The translations under genes were made by a program, and so were the position numbers. From Panax quinquefolius (lineage: Eukaryota > Streptophyta > Magnoliopsida > Apiales > Araliaceae): a stretch of DNA of 64,000 nucleotides. Below, piece after piece: positions 11,166 to 23,815 of the stretch (positions within the stretch are counted from its first letter, which is position 1; each line of letters opens with the position of its first letter). The notes below the pieces were generated by a model that did no database searches, was not told where the DNA came from, and worked only from the letters and a program-made list of their open reading frames with translations. Where the stretch lies: the NCBI GenBank assembly GCA_020205615.1, contig CM035165.1:31345544-31409543 (forward strand), written 5' to 3'.

Positions 11166-12290
11166 ACTAAAAGCCAATCGTCATGGTATCTCATACTCTT
11201 CTTCTCAAGTGACATTTGTTGGATAAGCTTTAGTTAATGGATATGTAATGTTGTTCATGAGAGTCCACTATCTCTATAGTGATTTCCCATCTTTCAATGA
11301 TTCTAATAATCAAATGAAAGTGCCACAACACATGTTTAGATCTAAGATGAGACTTAGGAACTATTCCTAGTTACGTAATGAACTTATCATCCAAACAATC
11401 AACTTGCGACTTCATTTATAGCTATATACTTTGTCTTTATCACTAAACCAAAGCAACTCTTTCTTTGTTTGGAACCTTTCAATTCAATTGCACCTTTGTT
11501 CAAGATAACGCTTTACCTTAAAGTGGATTTTTCGTCATCTTGGTGCATGTCGAAAAACTTGAGTCTGTTAAGCCCTCTAGTTTTAATTTAGACCCACCAT
11601 GAATATGATCACATCCTTAGTCTTTGGTTAAGCACTTTAAGATGTTTTCAGCTTTGACTTCATAGTGAACTTCTCCAAAATATGACTGATCAACATCAGG
11701 TCTCGTATATTTCATTGCATACATGATAGTCACTCATGCGACCTCTCTTTTCAGGAGTCTGTGGGGACTATTAAGAGAGATACACTCCATAGCTCATCTA
11801 CATGAGACATCTCTTGGAGTTTGCCATGCTAAACGACTTTAGCATCAAATGAATATACGTTCCTTGGGTTAAGTCGAGCATCCTCTTAAATCTATCTATA
11901 TAGATTTATATCCCCAATTAAGATACTCTTCCAAATCATTCATGGAGGAATGTTTAGAACAACTTTATCTTTCTTGATTGTAGCATTGGTATGTCATTCC
12001 TTATCCGTAGTATATCAACATATAGTACTAGGAATGTCACGATGCTCCCTATGACTTTTTGTACACACTAGGTTCATTCTTATTTTTGATAAAATCAAAC
12101 TCTTTTGATTGCCCCATCAAAACGAATGTTCCATATTTGAGAAACTTGCTTCAATCCATTTCTCTGAGTGTCTACAACACTTACCTCATCGTATGTAAGC
12201 TGGATCATCATCTTCATGATGTGTACCTCATCATCATCATCTATGATGAATCCATACCTCCTAGGTATCTTGGTACTATTCAGATTTTAC
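11166..12290 (-). pseudogene. Copia reverse transcriptase and RNase H, decayed
   Basis: Minus-strand translation gives, in changing frames, YGFIIDDDDEV and LTYDE (12280-12190, the linker opening RT), then IMYAMKYTRPDV (about 11720), FGEVHYEVKAENILK, HGGSKLKLEG, LTDSSFS, an NITYPLTKA-like block and finally a YHDDWL-like tail before the PPT. These are the ends of RT and of the copia RNase H that degrades the RNA of the RNA-DNA hybrid. The stretch that should hold the RT catalytic YxDD motif is not readable, and the region is shorter than in intact elements. Confidence 0.8.
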
Positions 12291-12329
12291 GATTAGGTTG
12301 TGGTATAATAGGTCATCTACGAGGTTCCT

Positions 12330-13010
12330 CTTATTTGACTTATAGTATTTTGTGGTTCTTGAACTCTTCAAGATCTATTATCCTCCCACTAGCCCCTTTT
12401 AATGATAAACACCTTTATCTTAGAAGGCAGCGTGTTTCGTAATAAACACCTTTTGCTAAGTAGAATTATAGAACATATACCCTAAACTTACTTTAGGATG
12501 TCCCACAAATCTGTACATGTCAAATCTTGTCCCAAGCTTATCCTTCGAAACCTTTTCACATAAGTTGGACAACCCCTTATCTTAACATACTTAAGATTAG
12601 GAATCCTCCACATCCATAACTTTTATGGAGTCTTCAATGGATTTTGAGGTTACCTTTTCGTAGATATGCAGCCATTTCTAGGACATGATCCTAGAAGGAT
12701 ACTGGAATGTCGGTAAAATCATTTTGGACCGTACCATGTTTAATAAGGTACGATTTTTCATTCAGATACATCAATCAATTATTGCGTATCAGGATGTGTT
12801 CATTATGAGAAAACCATTTGAGATGATCTAGAGACTTATTGAACAAGTATTTATTCCTTGATCTAATCAAAGAATCTTAATACATTGCCAATTTGTTTCA
12901 CTTCTGAATTCTTTGAACCTTTCAAATAATTCACACTTGTATTTTAGCAAATACACACATTCAACTCTTTGAATGATCATCTCCTTTTCTTATACTAATT
13001 TGTTCAATAT
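12330..13010 (-). pseudogene. Copia integrase, decayed
   Basis: Pieces on the minus strand are KYKCELFERFKEFRSET (about 12950) and, near 12560, NLKYVKIRGCPTYVKR. These match the region before the second catalytic Asp and the LKYLRIWGCPAYVK block at the end of copia integrase. The RSDRGGEY motif is ruined (a LDQG-like remnant). Upstream parts (protease and the zinc-binding HHCC region) were not found between 13010 and 13470. Confidence 0.75.
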
Positions 13011-13439
13011 GCAAAAATTATTTTCATATGTAAGTCAGTATACAAAATTTATTAAGTAATATTCGGTTCTATACAAAACATTATTATTATAAATAGAACA
13101 ACAATTGTTCTTAATTATAATACCAAAGATTTCATTGTCCAACAATAAAATGGAAATAATATTTTTAACAAGGCGGAATACAATAACAACTTATTGACTT
13201 AATAGATTTGTGCGTAGGCATTGCTAAACTATAAGTTTTATATGGCTAATAAGGCAACCTTTGTTACATTTCCCTTACATAGGATTACTTATATTTGTTT
13301 AGCTTTCTACTTACATTTGGTCCCTTTATAAATCTATATTTATGATAACCAAAGTCGGTATCCAATACCCAAGTAGAACCTTAACTTAAAGAAAAATTTA
13401 TTTCAATCATGAACAAAAGCGTATTTATGCGAAACTTCA

Positions 13440-14245
13440 CTAAGCTTCTTTGGTTAGCCTCTACAAGATGCTTCTCGCAGTTTCTTTCCAGTGTCCAGGT
13501 TTATTGCAGTGGAAGCAAGCTCCTTTGCTATCCGTATCAGTTTTGTTCTTATTATCCTTTGTTTATGCCTTTCTATTTACCTTCTTTGAATCGTTCTTCT
13601 TTTTCGGAAGAACCTTTGGCCCCTACCGGTAAGACTTGATCTTTCTTTTTGTTGAAAGTGACTCTCAACATTTTTCAATATGTTAAGCAAATCGGTGAGG
13701 GTGATATCTAGCTTGTTCATATATGAAAAAATCACAACAATTTGTGAAAGGAGTCGGGGAGTGAGTGCAAGATCAAATCTTGGCTCAACTCTCCATCCAT
13801 GACAAAACATGTTATCTAATTGATCAATCAAATTGATAATGTTAAGGACTTTTATCATCTCGCATCAGAGTGTCATTGGTCATTCTAGATCGGAAGAGCT
13901 CCTTAGATATCGATATCTATCGCCCTACTTTCTTCACCATCAACTACTTGATCTGCGGGAATATAGTAGAAGCATCCATAGTTTCATCTTGTGACGTGAA
14001 GCTCGTTACTCATAGATCACGAGCATGATGCATTGAGCCAATTGTGCATCATCTTGCCACTTTCTAAAAGTAGCAATGTCTTCCTCGGAGGCATTATCTG
14101 CGACCATTCTTGAGGATAGGCGTATTAAGGACATAAGATAACTTTTTCAAATGGTGAGAACTTTTCTCAATTTCCTTAACCAATCCGTTTAATTCGATCC
14201 AGATTAATTTAGCATCTAATATGCTTTCTGTGATGATAGTAATTT
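13440..14245 (-). pseudogene. Copia gag with zinc knuckle, decayed
   Basis: From 14245 down the minus strand shows ELNGLVKEIEKS, KLSYVLNTPI, ASEEDIATFRKWQDDAQLA, ISKELFRSRMT, then an open frame (13858-13577) with LTPRLLSQIVV and MNKLDITLTDLLNILK. This is the plant copia Gag, which forms the particle shell. CX2CX4H of the nucleocapsid knuckle is present at 13476-13520 (CFHCNKPGHW), while the last Cys is out of frame. The tandem-duplication breakpoint (14123-14126) falls just after SYVLNTP. Confidence 0.85.
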
Positions 14246-14454
14246 AGACATTGTAAAATTACGTAAATGAATTTATAATTAACAACATTTTAACATACAT
14301 TCTATTATTAATTACCAAAATAATTTAGGTCTTGTTTTAAATTGGTATCTCCACTATTTTCTTCAAACAATATTACCCTCAATTATAGTTCAAATAAAAT
14401 CTAATTAAAGATTTGCTAGTGAGAATAAGGATCCCATTTCAAATGTATATAGCC

Positions 14455-14746
14455 TTGTGGTGACACAACAAACTATATATAAATAAATAGGTAGACAACT
14501 TTTGTCAATTACATCAACTATGCAACTCCTTTTCTTTTGCCTCTTAGATTATTTTGATCAGTGGTGGCACATCAGAATCAAAATTATCCAAGTTAAGTCC
14601 GACCTAGCACTCCATATATTCAAAAAGAAAAATATCATCCTTGTGGTGACACAACAAAACAATATTGTTCAATTTTCTTTATAAGCATCAAATGTGATAA
14701 AGTAACATCTTAAATACTTAATACTTGCATTGTGGTGACACAACAA
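14455..14746. repeat. Three copies of a 17 bp dyad motif
   Basis: TTGTGGTGACACAACAA occurs exactly at 14455-14471, 14641-14657 and 14730-14746. Each can pair TTGTG with CACAA around a GTGA loop. All three are kept in the second tandem copy (25541, 25731, 25820). Confidence 0.8.
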
Positions 14747-15529
14747 ACTCATATTAAATATTTAATACTACTATTAATTTTATCATGCTGAAAGAAAGGC
14801 GACGTTCGATATTCCAAATATCTTTGAACGCTTAGGACTTAATATAAAAATTGAGGGTTTGTTATTAATTTGTCTCATCTTGTTTAGCTGCAGCATTTAT
14901 ATATATATATATAATACGCAATATATTAATGAACATGCTGAAGCATGTTTGCATAATATATAATATATATAGTATAAGCATGCACATATAGAATACTATA
15001 TTCTACTGGATTGATTATGGACTTTTATTCTAATTTGGTTCACTAGAGCCACCAAGTGAACCAAAAGGTCAAATCCTAGGGTGTAAGAATTAATATTTAA
15101 ATATAAACTATTATATTTAAACTTAGGGCTCCATTACAAATGGGTCTTCACACGCTCCTTGCTCCTTGATCTCTAATTTTTCAAAATTAATTCTAACTAT
15201 TCCTATTACAAAACTATTTAAAATAAATAGAAACCTTGATCGTGATCGAGGGACGTACATAGGAGGAGATAGAATTTATATTAAGAAAAATTTGATAAGG
15301 CGAATCTGTGAAACCCCATTTAATAAAACCCATACATTCATGCATCCAACTAAAATAAATCCAATCAAATTGGTCGATTGTCATAATCAATCTCATTTAT
15401 TATCATCACACATCACCATATGCATCGATAAATAACATTCATATCTCATGAATAATAAATATTCAATATATATATTGATATCATTTAATGGACAAATTTA
15501 GTTAGTATAAAATCTAATTTTGAATCAAA

Positions 15530-15910
15530 ATAAACTCTTTTATTTTAATCCAAATTTAAATCAAAATAAAACTATTTTATTTTAATTTATCCAATTTTGA
15601 ATAAAATAAAATATTTTATTTTAATCAAAATCTTTAATCAAAATAAACTCCTTTATTTTAATTAATTATGGAATCCAATTCCAAGTATAAAAAAAAAAAA
15701 AACTTTTATTAAAAGGAAACACGGATTCTCTTTTCCCATTCACAAATAAACTCCTTTATTTTGAATAATATGAAATCATATTTCATATCTAAATAAACTC
15801 CTTTATTTAAGGAAATTAGGATTCTCTTTCCTATTCACAAATAAACTCTTTTATTTTGAATAATATGAAATCTTATTTCATATCTAAATAAACTCCTTTA
15901 TTTAAGGAAA
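15530..15910. repeat. AATAAACTCCTTTATTT tandem subrepeats
   Basis: Roughly ten imperfect units of 25-60 bp centre on AATAAACTxxTTTATTT, many self-complementary (AAATAAA...TTTATTT). Repeated at 26610-26985. Confidence 0.7.
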
Positions 15911-16424
15911 TATGGAATTCAATTTCAACTCCAATTAGTTATCATGGAATCCAATTCTAACACTAATTAGTTAGCATAAAATTGTAATTTTAAAATTAAA
16001 AAAACTTTTTTAATGATAAAATTATATATATATATATATATATATAGTCAATGATTAGAACTATATATATATAACGTTAATATATTATATATATAACTAA
16101 TATTAACTATATCAATCACCTTGGTGAATCCATAATATAAGCAAGACCACGTGGATAGCTGCCATCCTAAATCTCTAAGCATGACCACCTGGGACACGTG
16201 GATTCAATGCCTTATACTCGTAAATAATGAATAACCATTTAACTAGCTCAAAACCAAAACCATTCAAGCGTTTTTTAGCAGTTTTTCAGAAAATCATTAC
16301 CGCCTTTCCTTTTTTCTTTTTTTTAAAATAAATTTTATACAATAAATTATGACCAATTAAATTGTTCTAAAAACATATCAATATATGTATCAAATTAAAA
16401 CAATTAATAATTAGCATAAAGGTT

Positions 16425-16438
16425 TGGCTCGACACCCT
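16425..16438 (-). other. Copia primer-binding site, corrupted copy
   Basis: Plus-strand TGGCTCGACACCCT stands where the second tandem copy has TGGCTCTGATACCA (27531-27544), a perfect complement form of the initiator tRNA-Met PBS. Both differences sit at CTG triplets. Confidence 0.7.
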
Positions 16439-16439
16439 T

Positions 16440-18289
16440 TGTGAGGTTTGTAATATTCATGAAACGCAATCAAATTTCAAAATAAGCGAAAACATGTAAA
16501 AATCAGAGTTTTAAATTTTACAAACCATATACCCGGATCACCCTTTATGCACAATTATTAATTAAATGAAAAATGAAGAACAAGAATCATACCTTGAAGA
16601 TTCGAGCTTCCTCAGTACAAGTTCACCTCAATCCTTTTCGCGTTCAACTTGAATCCACCGGGTTTGGTTCCTTCCTTTGATCGGCGTTAGCCACCCGTGT
16701 GTTTGGCCTCAGAGGTGATCCACCAAGGAAGAAGAAGGATTTAAGAAGATGGGTGGTTGGCTAAACCCTAGTTTTTCTATCTCTATAGAAAAGAGCGTCT
16801 TACCCGACCATTGGAATAATAACGTAGTCTTAATATCCGATATAAGACTCCTCTTATAAAGATATCAAGTAACCCTATTAAAAATAAGGTATTATTTAAT
16901 TAAACCCTTTTTAATTAAAGGGGCTCCCCTAATCTTATTAGGGATAATTAATTAAACTCCTTTAACTAATTTTTCTTCCTAATCCAATTAGGAATAAATG
17001 AGAAGTACTTATATTAAATTAATTCCTAAACTCTTTTAGAAATTAAAATAATAATAATAATTGTAATAATATTAATAAGACTCCTCTTATTAATTTATAT
17101 TTAATATTTCTAAAATATTAATAATAAATATTAAGCTATTTAATTTATTTTATCACCATAGATTAAATTAAATATACATAACATATTATTACGATTATGC
17201 CATTAACTTCTTAAATAATTATTCTTCCTTTTATGGTGTGACCTTTTAGGTTTTCCATATTAAATCGGTTGTGAATAAATCAATTAGAACAATTCTAATC
17301 TTATTTAAATAAATAAATTAAATAATTAATTTATTTAAATAAATAATATTTATTCTACAATAGAGGATAAGCTCTCCTAGCGATCAACGACTTTCCGGAT
17401 AATATAGATTTCAAAATTAATCATAAAAGAACCTTTGAGTAAATAGTTACCGTACAATTCAATCCTTCCACCATCTGATGTCCCAATTAAATATAAGACA
17501 TGAAATTACCGTAAAGTCTTATTTTATTTAATTATATGTATTTCGACTCTTAAATGCACAACTCAAATAATGCAAATTAGAAACTCCTTTCTAATTTCAT
17601 TACGCCTTCGCCAAGGACTCTTTGGGTTGTCATTTATCAAATCACATAGGACATTTCTCTTCTTTTAATAGAAGTGGTAGATTCTTTATTGATCATACAT
17701 TATCTCCATGTACAACTTATTATACCCAAGCATACCCTTTGATATACCCTAAGGGTCTTAAGGAATAAGTCAAAGTATAACTCATCATACACAAGATACT
17801 ATGATGATCTCAAGTCTAAGGATCACTCAGACTACTATCACTACAGAATTCCTATTGTGAGCAAGTAAAACTCCATTAGGTATTCCTTAGCGAGCCACAT
17901 TCAGTGAACTTAATCTCTAATAAGCACCTACATACTTGCTTTAGTGTCTCCACACAAATGATCATGAGATCAATCATCCTCATCCAATGAGCAAGCAATG
18001 TATGTACCAATCTATCCGGATTCACTAATCCCCAATTTAGTAATCCAATGATTGGGAACTATTTTAGTTTTAAGCTTTCTAAGAATTTAGATCTCATTAG
18101 AATGATCATCATCATTATTCTAAAAGCATTGCTTAAAACTATGGGTTTATCACATATTATAAAACATCATCATGTAGATAATTAAAAGCCTTTAATAAAT
18201 AAATACTTTTTATTAATAAATGAATAAGATTGTTACAAAGTATATGCTTTATCATCAAACATGATTGGCTTGTGTGCATACTACTTTCA
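16440..18289 (-). repeat. Copia 5' LTR
   Basis: TGTGAGGTTTG to CTACTTTCA, 1,850 bp, followed by the TSD AATAG (18290-18294). Nearly identical to 27546-29393 and slightly more diverged from the 3' LTR at 9300-11152. Confidence 0.9.
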
Positions 18290-18294
18290 AATAG
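18290..18294. repeat. Copia target-site duplication, right (AATAG)
   Basis: Matches 9295-9299. The same AATAG follows the copia LTR in the second tandem copy (29394-29398). Confidence 0.85.
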
Positions 18295-18800
18295 AACAGT
18301 GGTCTCTAGCTGTGGAGGTTCTCCCTAAACAGTATAGAAAAGTGTGTTGTATTATATACATCATTTAGTAGTTATATTTGGTGAATCAAATAGGGTGAGG
18401 CGAACCCAACTTTGGAAGGGTGTTTTGCCACTATCATACAAGATGTCTAATGACATACAACCTCGTGTTCTCATAAGACATGGTTATGCACATCCACTTG
18501 CTGAATATATCTACGAGCACTACCTATATGATCTTGGGGTTTATGTGAAATATAATTTTCACTTGGAGACAACATAGATATTTATATGTCAAGAGAAAAC
18601 TCACCATTGGAAAGAAGATGATAGTAATCTTCTTGTTTTTCTTTGGGGACTTTTGGGTCAACCAAAGATAATTCTGTGGAGATATGATATCTATCATAAC
18701 CTAGACGCATGACCTCCCACGTACGAAGGTTTCCTTGAGTACTTCCCAAAGATTTTAATTTCTAAAACAGTTTTTGACTATATTTTTATGTAAAGTATCA
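18295..18800 (+). other. Unrecognised segment with a 77-codon frame, inside LTR C
   Basis: Between the copia TSD and the end of LTR C lies about 500 bp that does not match the other LTRs of the family. It contains an open frame (18344-18577; the first Met codon is internal, at 18443) with VVIFGESNRVRRTQLWKG and later HPLAEYIYEHYLYD. Codons after the stop (EYFPKILISKTV near 18740) could continue a decayed frame. The first motif faintly resembles the start of LINE-type endonucleases, but the rest does not fit. It may be a captured host or LINE fragment. The frame is identical in copy 2 (29448-29681). Confidence 0.35.
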
Positions 18801-18984
18801 TTGTAAGGTTGTGGTCGAGGTACCATGAGAGTTACATATATTTGTATTAAAATTCATAATTAAGCGTGGTCGTATTCTATACATGTACTCAACAATTAAT
18901 ATAAATGAAGTTATATTTGAATTTTGTACCATGTATCTGGCGACTCAGAATGGGTGATGTATACCTAATTTTGGGGGCGTCACA
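18800..18984 (+). mobile_element. Plus-strand gypsy LTR C, 3' end
   Basis: It ends GATGTATACCTAATTTTGG followed by GGGCGTCACA at 18984, the inverse complement of the LTR end at 5911. It is the continuation of fragment 8391-9299 after the copia insertion. Confidence 0.7.
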
Positions 18985-19313
18985 ATGCGTATTACTGTAC
19001 TTTTATCACCGGTTATTTCAACAGTTAACGGTAAAACTTTTGCCATTATTTTTATAAAATTTATTTTTGTCGTATTCTAACTCAAGCGATGAATTCTATT
19101 GTGGGGTCCACCAATGATTGTCTTGGTCATGCGAATATTCCACGATAAAACGAATATTCTCCGATCAAACGAATATTTAATGACAACTTGCTTACTTTGT
19201 AAAATTTATAAATATTACCCATAACTATAACATTATATCAAATCCACACCTTATTATTCAAAAATAATATTTAGAGAAAATTAATCTTTATTCATAAAAG
19301 TTGGGGTCTTTAC
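18985..19313 (-). mobile_element. Minus-strand gypsy LTR terminal fragment
   Basis: Matches the last ~330 bp of the family's minus-strand LTR (compare 8050-8390) and ends GGGGTCTTTACA at 19313. It abuts the inversely oriented LTR on either side. The second copy is 30099-30428. Confidence 0.7.
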
Positions 19314-20043
19314 AATGACCTTTAGTGTTACTGATCCAAAGGCTTGTGGTGAAAGTTCTCTTTGGCCCGTAGTATAAAGATGGACTGGTGTTTGGCATGA
19401 TCATGACCACCGGTGATACAAATGAATATATTTGGCCTGTAGTGCAAAGATAAACTGTTAATTTGCATAAATATGAACAAGAATTGTTGATTGGTTTTAC
19501 ATGGATAAAATATTGATGAAGAATTTTTAAATCATAAAAGATAGTAAACATCATGCTATACTTGACTCTTCTAATAGATTGTTTGTTCCACTGTAGTTAT
19601 CTTTGAAAATTTATATATTTTTAAATCTCTGATTTATCATTGTTGAAGACTATGAATAATTTATTCTTAATTATCTTATTTATAATATTCTTTACTATGC
19701 TAGTTGAGCCCATCCTTTTTATTTTTGTTCCATTGTTCTTCTCAGGAAATGAGAGTATAACTAGAACTAGTTGGGGAGTGGAGTAATGGTAAGAGATAGT
19801 TACTATAGAAGTTTTCACTATATTGTAAAATAGTGTGACAATAATTATAATGAGGACTTAATTTGAGTATGGATATTGTCGTATGATATACGGTACAATA
19901 TTTGTATTAAAACTCATAATATGTGTGGTCGTATTTTGCACGATAGTCTATTAGTTGTAAATAGGAAAATTTGTATTTGAATTTTGTAGTATGTATTTTG
20001 GCGACTCAAAATGGGCTGTGTGGACCTATTTTAGGGTGTCACA
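19314..20043 (+). repeat. 5' LTR remnant of plus-strand gypsy element G
   Basis: The 3' ~730 bp of a family LTR, ending TTTAGGGTGTCACA at 20043 and followed at once by a decayed PBS (GTTTGTATCAGAGCTTA, 20044-20060). Two TTTGGCCxGTAGT motifs lie at about 19360 and 19435. Its 5' part has been replaced by the inverted fragment to the left. Confidence 0.75.
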
Positions 20044-20240
20044 GTTTGTATCAGAGCTTAGGGATATGATCTCTAGTGGAGATTTGGGATTAGAACTAGG
20101 AGGGGAGAGACGAGTAAAATCCTTTACTAGTATGTCCTACCTAAGCTTTTTCATTATTTATTTAGTCGGTCAATATATAGGGGTAATATGTGGCATGCCA
20201 ATTTCTTTAACTAATTTTTGTTTTGTGATCAAATTTTAGA

Positions 20241-21345
20241 ATGATATATGAAAATCAAGAAATGAACTATGAGACAACTGTGGCTGAGAATTAGGAAGCT
20301 ACAAATAATATTACGGCAAACTCAGAAAATCATGTTGCTAACAATATGAGGAATAATGATTTTTTAGGAACTTTATGCAATTCTTACAGAACCAAGCGAA
20401 AGAAACTACTGCTCATAATACTGGTAGAAATGCAGGTAACTCACGAATGGTCACTGCCAAGCAGTTCAAGAAGTTAGAACCACCTGAATTTCACAGAAAA
20501 CTGGACTCACTCAACGCAGAGGCGTGACTCAAACAAATGATGAAGATATTTGATGTACTGCATTGCGGTGATGATCAAAAAGTTCCCTTCGCCACCTTTA
20601 TGTTTCAAGGAGAGGTAGATCCCTAGTCAGAATCTGTGAAGCACACATATCACTCAACACTCGAAATGTCTTGAGCAGAATTTCAGGAGCTGTTTAATGA
20701 CAAGTATTTTTGGAAAGCTTTCGCCACATTAAAGATGTGAAATTTATTAAATTAGAACAGAATGATATAACTGTCTCACAGTACGAGGCCAAATATTTTA
20801 AGCTAACCTTATTTGTGCCACACTTGGTGGATAACAAAGAATGTATGACTCGAATGTTCTTATTTCTTATAAACATCGTTTATATTCAGATATCGTGGAT
20901 AGGGCTCAATTGGTGGAATGAGAGACAAAAACATTTCAACTAAGAGCAAACAACCGACAAAATGATAATAATCGTACTAGTGGTAACAATTATCGAAACA
21001 ATGAGAACTAGCATGGAGTAAATCATCATGCCAGAAATGGTAACCACTTCGGTGGTAATCTTGGCCCAATTAATAGAAGAAGTGAGTTGAACGAAAATAA
21101 CTTTAAGAAGAGAAGATTCAACAATGACAATAGAAAGGCATCGGCATCAACATTAGCATCAAAACAAGTTTCAAAGGGAGAAGAACGACCAACAGTTAGA
21201 TGTTCTGACATTGATGGGGAGGGACACATCGGTCAAATCATGACGCATACGACCTCAAAGGTGTGTTTTAGTTGTGGAAAGGACGCTCACATAGCTCGAT
21301 TTTGTCTTGTAACAAATTCAAGTCCAAATTGAATGGTGACACCAA
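20241..21345 (+). pseudogene. Gypsy gag with intact zinc knuckle (copy 1)
   Basis: The frame pieces contain MVTAKQFKKLEPPEF, QMMKIFDVL, KVPFATFMFQ, EMSWAEFQELFNDKYF, then VPHLVDNKECMTRMF and a basic linker NENNFKKRRFNNDN. This is the capsid plus nucleocapsid of plant gypsy Gag, homologous to 4465-5710. The knuckle CFSCGKDAHIARFC at 21264-21305 is a perfect CX2CX4HX4C, used to bind the element RNA. Several stops (for example near 20525 and 20625) break the frame. The start at 20241 is the first ATG of the region and is inferred. Confidence 0.85.
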
Positions 21346-21419
21346 AAGTCGCTACTGAATGACAAGTCAAAGTCGATTGGTTCGAGAGAAGAGCTTTTGT
21401 CGTGACTTCCCAAAAGCAA

Positions 21420-21800
21420 AAAACCGAACGAAGTTATCACGGGTAAGCTAATCATAAACTATTGCATGCAAAGTCTATGCCTTATTAGATACTGGTTCTA
21501 CCCACTCTTTTATTTCACCTAAATGTGCCCAAAGTTTGAACTTGACTAGTGAGAAATTAGATTTTGACTTATCTGTTGGAACCAGTTAGAGAAACTTTCA
21601 TTACATCCACTTTTTATAAATCTTGTTGGATTCAAATCGTCACTCTAACATTACCTGTTGATCTCATCTCTTTGAAAATACTTAAATTTTATGTGATTTT
21701 AGGAATTGACTAGTTAACTACCCATCATGCTAAAATTTATTGTTTTGGTAATGCCTTTAGTTTTAATATTCCTAATCAAATTGTTATGCGAATTCAACAA
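21420..21800 (+). pseudogene. Gypsy aspartic protease with DTG site (copy 1)
   Basis: VYALLDTGSTHSFISPKCA (DTG codons at 21488-21496) followed by SEKLDFDLSVGT is the N-terminal half of the RVP_2 aspartic protease, including the catalytic Asp-Thr-Gly. Downstream the frame breaks (stops near 21590 and 21680). The LGIDWL block seen in element B is reduced to a GID-stop remnant near 21710. Confidence 0.85.
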
Positions 21801-21919
21801 CCAAACCGTTGAAATCAATCACTATCATTTCTAGCCATAAAACCTTTCATTTATTGAAAAATGATGTCAAACTTTCTTAGCCCATGTCACCGATTTAAAC
21901 AAAAATATATCAGATCTAA

Positions 21920-22054
21920 AGGACTTTTTCGTTGTTAATAAATTCCCGGTTGTATTTCCCAAAGAACTTCCTGGCCTACCCCCATAATGTGAAGTCAAAT
22001 TTTGTATTGACCTTGAACTCGGTACAAAACTTATTTCCAAAACCCCATATCGAT
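21920..22054 (+). pseudogene. Gypsy RT N-terminal fragment (copy 1)
   Basis: NKFPVVFPKELPGLPP, then CEVKFCIDLELGTK and LISKTPYRY: the segment that precedes the RT fingers in plant gypsy Pol. It stops abruptly at CGATATAATCAT (22051-22062), where LTR-interior sequence takes over. No catalytic residues of RT are present. Confidence 0.85.
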
Positions 22055-22397
22055 ATAATCATAACCAAGAATTAGGTATTGGTATGATTGTGACCAGAAA
22101 TTGTGTATTAGTATAATCATGACCTTTAGTGTTACAAGCAAAACCTTGTGGTGAAAGTTCTATTTGGCCCGTAATGTAAAGATGGACTGGTGTTTGGGAT
22201 GATCATCGCCATTGGTGATACAAATGAATATCTTTGGCCCATAGTGCAAAGATAAACTGTTAATTTGCATAATTATGAACAGAAATTATTGATTGATGTT
22301 ACAGGGATAAAATATTGATGATGGATTTTGAAATCATAGAAGATAGTAGACATCATACTCTAATTGAATCTTCTAATAGATTGTTTGTTTCGTTCTT
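22055..22397 (+). repeat. LTR-interior fragment fused to RT remnant
   Basis: Matches LTR interior sequence such as 19314-19600: motifs TTTGGCCCGTAATG and TTTGGCCCATAGTGCAAAG. It sits between the truncated pol and the full LTR, so it is the remains of another LTR joined by deletion. Confidence 0.65.
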
Positions 22398-23435
22398 TAT
22401 AAGACCCTAACTTTTATGAACAAAGATTTATTTTCTCGAAATATATTTTTGAATATTATGGTGTGGATTAGATATAATGTTATAGTTGAGGCTAATATTT
22501 ACAAATTTTGCAAAGTAAGCAAGTTGTTATAAAATATTCGATTGGTGGGGAATATTCGTTTTTAACAAGGAATATTAAATGCGATGGCACGATCATTGGT
22601 GGACCCTACAACGAAGGTATTTTCGGAGTTATAAAATGGCGTAAATGTCTTTTTATAAAAATAACTACGAAAGTTTTAGCGTTAAACATTGTTGAACTAC
22701 TCTCGATTGGTAAAAGTACAATAATACGCGTGGTTGTTTAAAGATTACGTGGTATTGATTATTGATGCTTACATAAGAAGTCACTCAGTTATACTCAATT
22801 ATTGCTACAGTAATTGCTGCATAATATCTCTCATATTATTGATTCAATTATTGTCATAGTATCATTTGCATAATATTTTATATTTTTAAATCAATAATTG
22901 AGATGACAAAGTTATTCATATTATTATTTGCAATATTGACAATGTCTAGAAAGTTAAAATCGAGGAAAAGGGTTTGGTCACCTAATTGTGCGCCATTAGG
23001 GAGAAATCTTTATCGGAAAGCCCCCTCTTTCTTGAGAATGATCTGGTTGTTAAATATTGTGAGTTATATTATTAATGATGGATAAGTTTGTGTTGATTAA
23101 AGATGAAATTGTGGATAAAAATATTTCCCTTGTGTTGGGATTATTTGTGTTAGTAGAAATTGACATATATTTCGAGAATAATTGATTTCTGGATGTTAAA
23201 TTGACCAATCGGGTAATTAATCGGATAAATGAACAATTAATTGCTATTGATTCACATGCATATAACTATTTGCTCACATGAATGGAACTATTGGTTCACA
23301 TGCATTACTATTAGGGGAGGTGGTGCAAGATTGATAATACTTGCAGAACTAAATTAAAAATAGAGGAAAAGATGAAGGTACTATACTGTAATAATTCGAG
23401 CCCCAAAACGTGCAATTTTCTAAACTATGTTTTCC

Positions 23436-23444
23436 TATAAATAG
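23436..23444 (+). promoter_or_regulatory. LTR TATA box (copy 1)
   Basis: TATAAATAG, followed about 60-90 bases downstream by an AGAGAGAGAAGC-type leader as in the other LTRs of the family. Confidence 0.6.
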
Positions 23445-23815
23445 AAGCTCATTCTTCTTTCATTCTCACAAATTCACTAAGACTCACAAGAGTAATTATA
23501 GAGAGAGAAGCTATAGAGAGGGAGACGAAGAGTATTCTACTACTTCACTATTCAAGTATCCAGTCTTCTTCTAAGGTAAGGGATACTATTTTTGTTCAGT
23601 ATTCATAAGAAATAATATTTTATTCCATACTCTGTAGTATGTGAGTAATACTATTTTGTTTCGTATTCCTAATTCTACACTCATTCTGTTAAAGTATTGC
23701 TTCTATACTCCGTGAAATTAGTAGAATATCCTTGATATTTGCGCTTCATCCAGTAGCTTTTTATAGAAATATTATTCTGAGCATTCTTGATAATTATTGA
23801 TCTTTTCATGTCGAA

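Larger units (their letters stand above)
14246..16424 (-). other. Long copia leader between PBS and gag
   Basis: 2.2 kb without coding potential and very A+T-rich, repeated at 25350-27530. It holds three copies of a hairpin motif (14455, 14641, 14730), TA-rich microsatellites near 14900 and 16024-16046, an array of AATAAACTCCTTTATTT units (15530-15910) and a GACCACGTGGATAGCTGCC block at 16146. The short frames at 14502 and 15166 are not supported. Confidence 0.6.
9300..18289 (-). mobile_element. Complete Ty1/copia element with decayed coding region
   Basis: About 9.0 kb. LTRs lie at 9300-11152 and 16440-18289, a PPT at 11153-11165, a PBS next to 16439 and AATAG on both sides. On the minus strand the order is leader, gag, zinc knuckle, integrase, RT, RNase H. 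Integrase before RT is diagnostic of copia. All frames carry stops or frameshifts. The 2.2 kb leader before gag is unusually long. The lineage within copia was not determined. Confidence 0.9.

Noticed and set aside
12059..12442. 127-codon plus-strand frame
   Set aside because: It is antisense to the copia RT/integrase boundary, where the minus strand has clear motifs. No plus-strand domain is visible.
18344..18577. Confident LINE endonuclease assignment
   Set aside because: Only one short segment looks similar; the residues that follow lack the expected GDFN-type motif.
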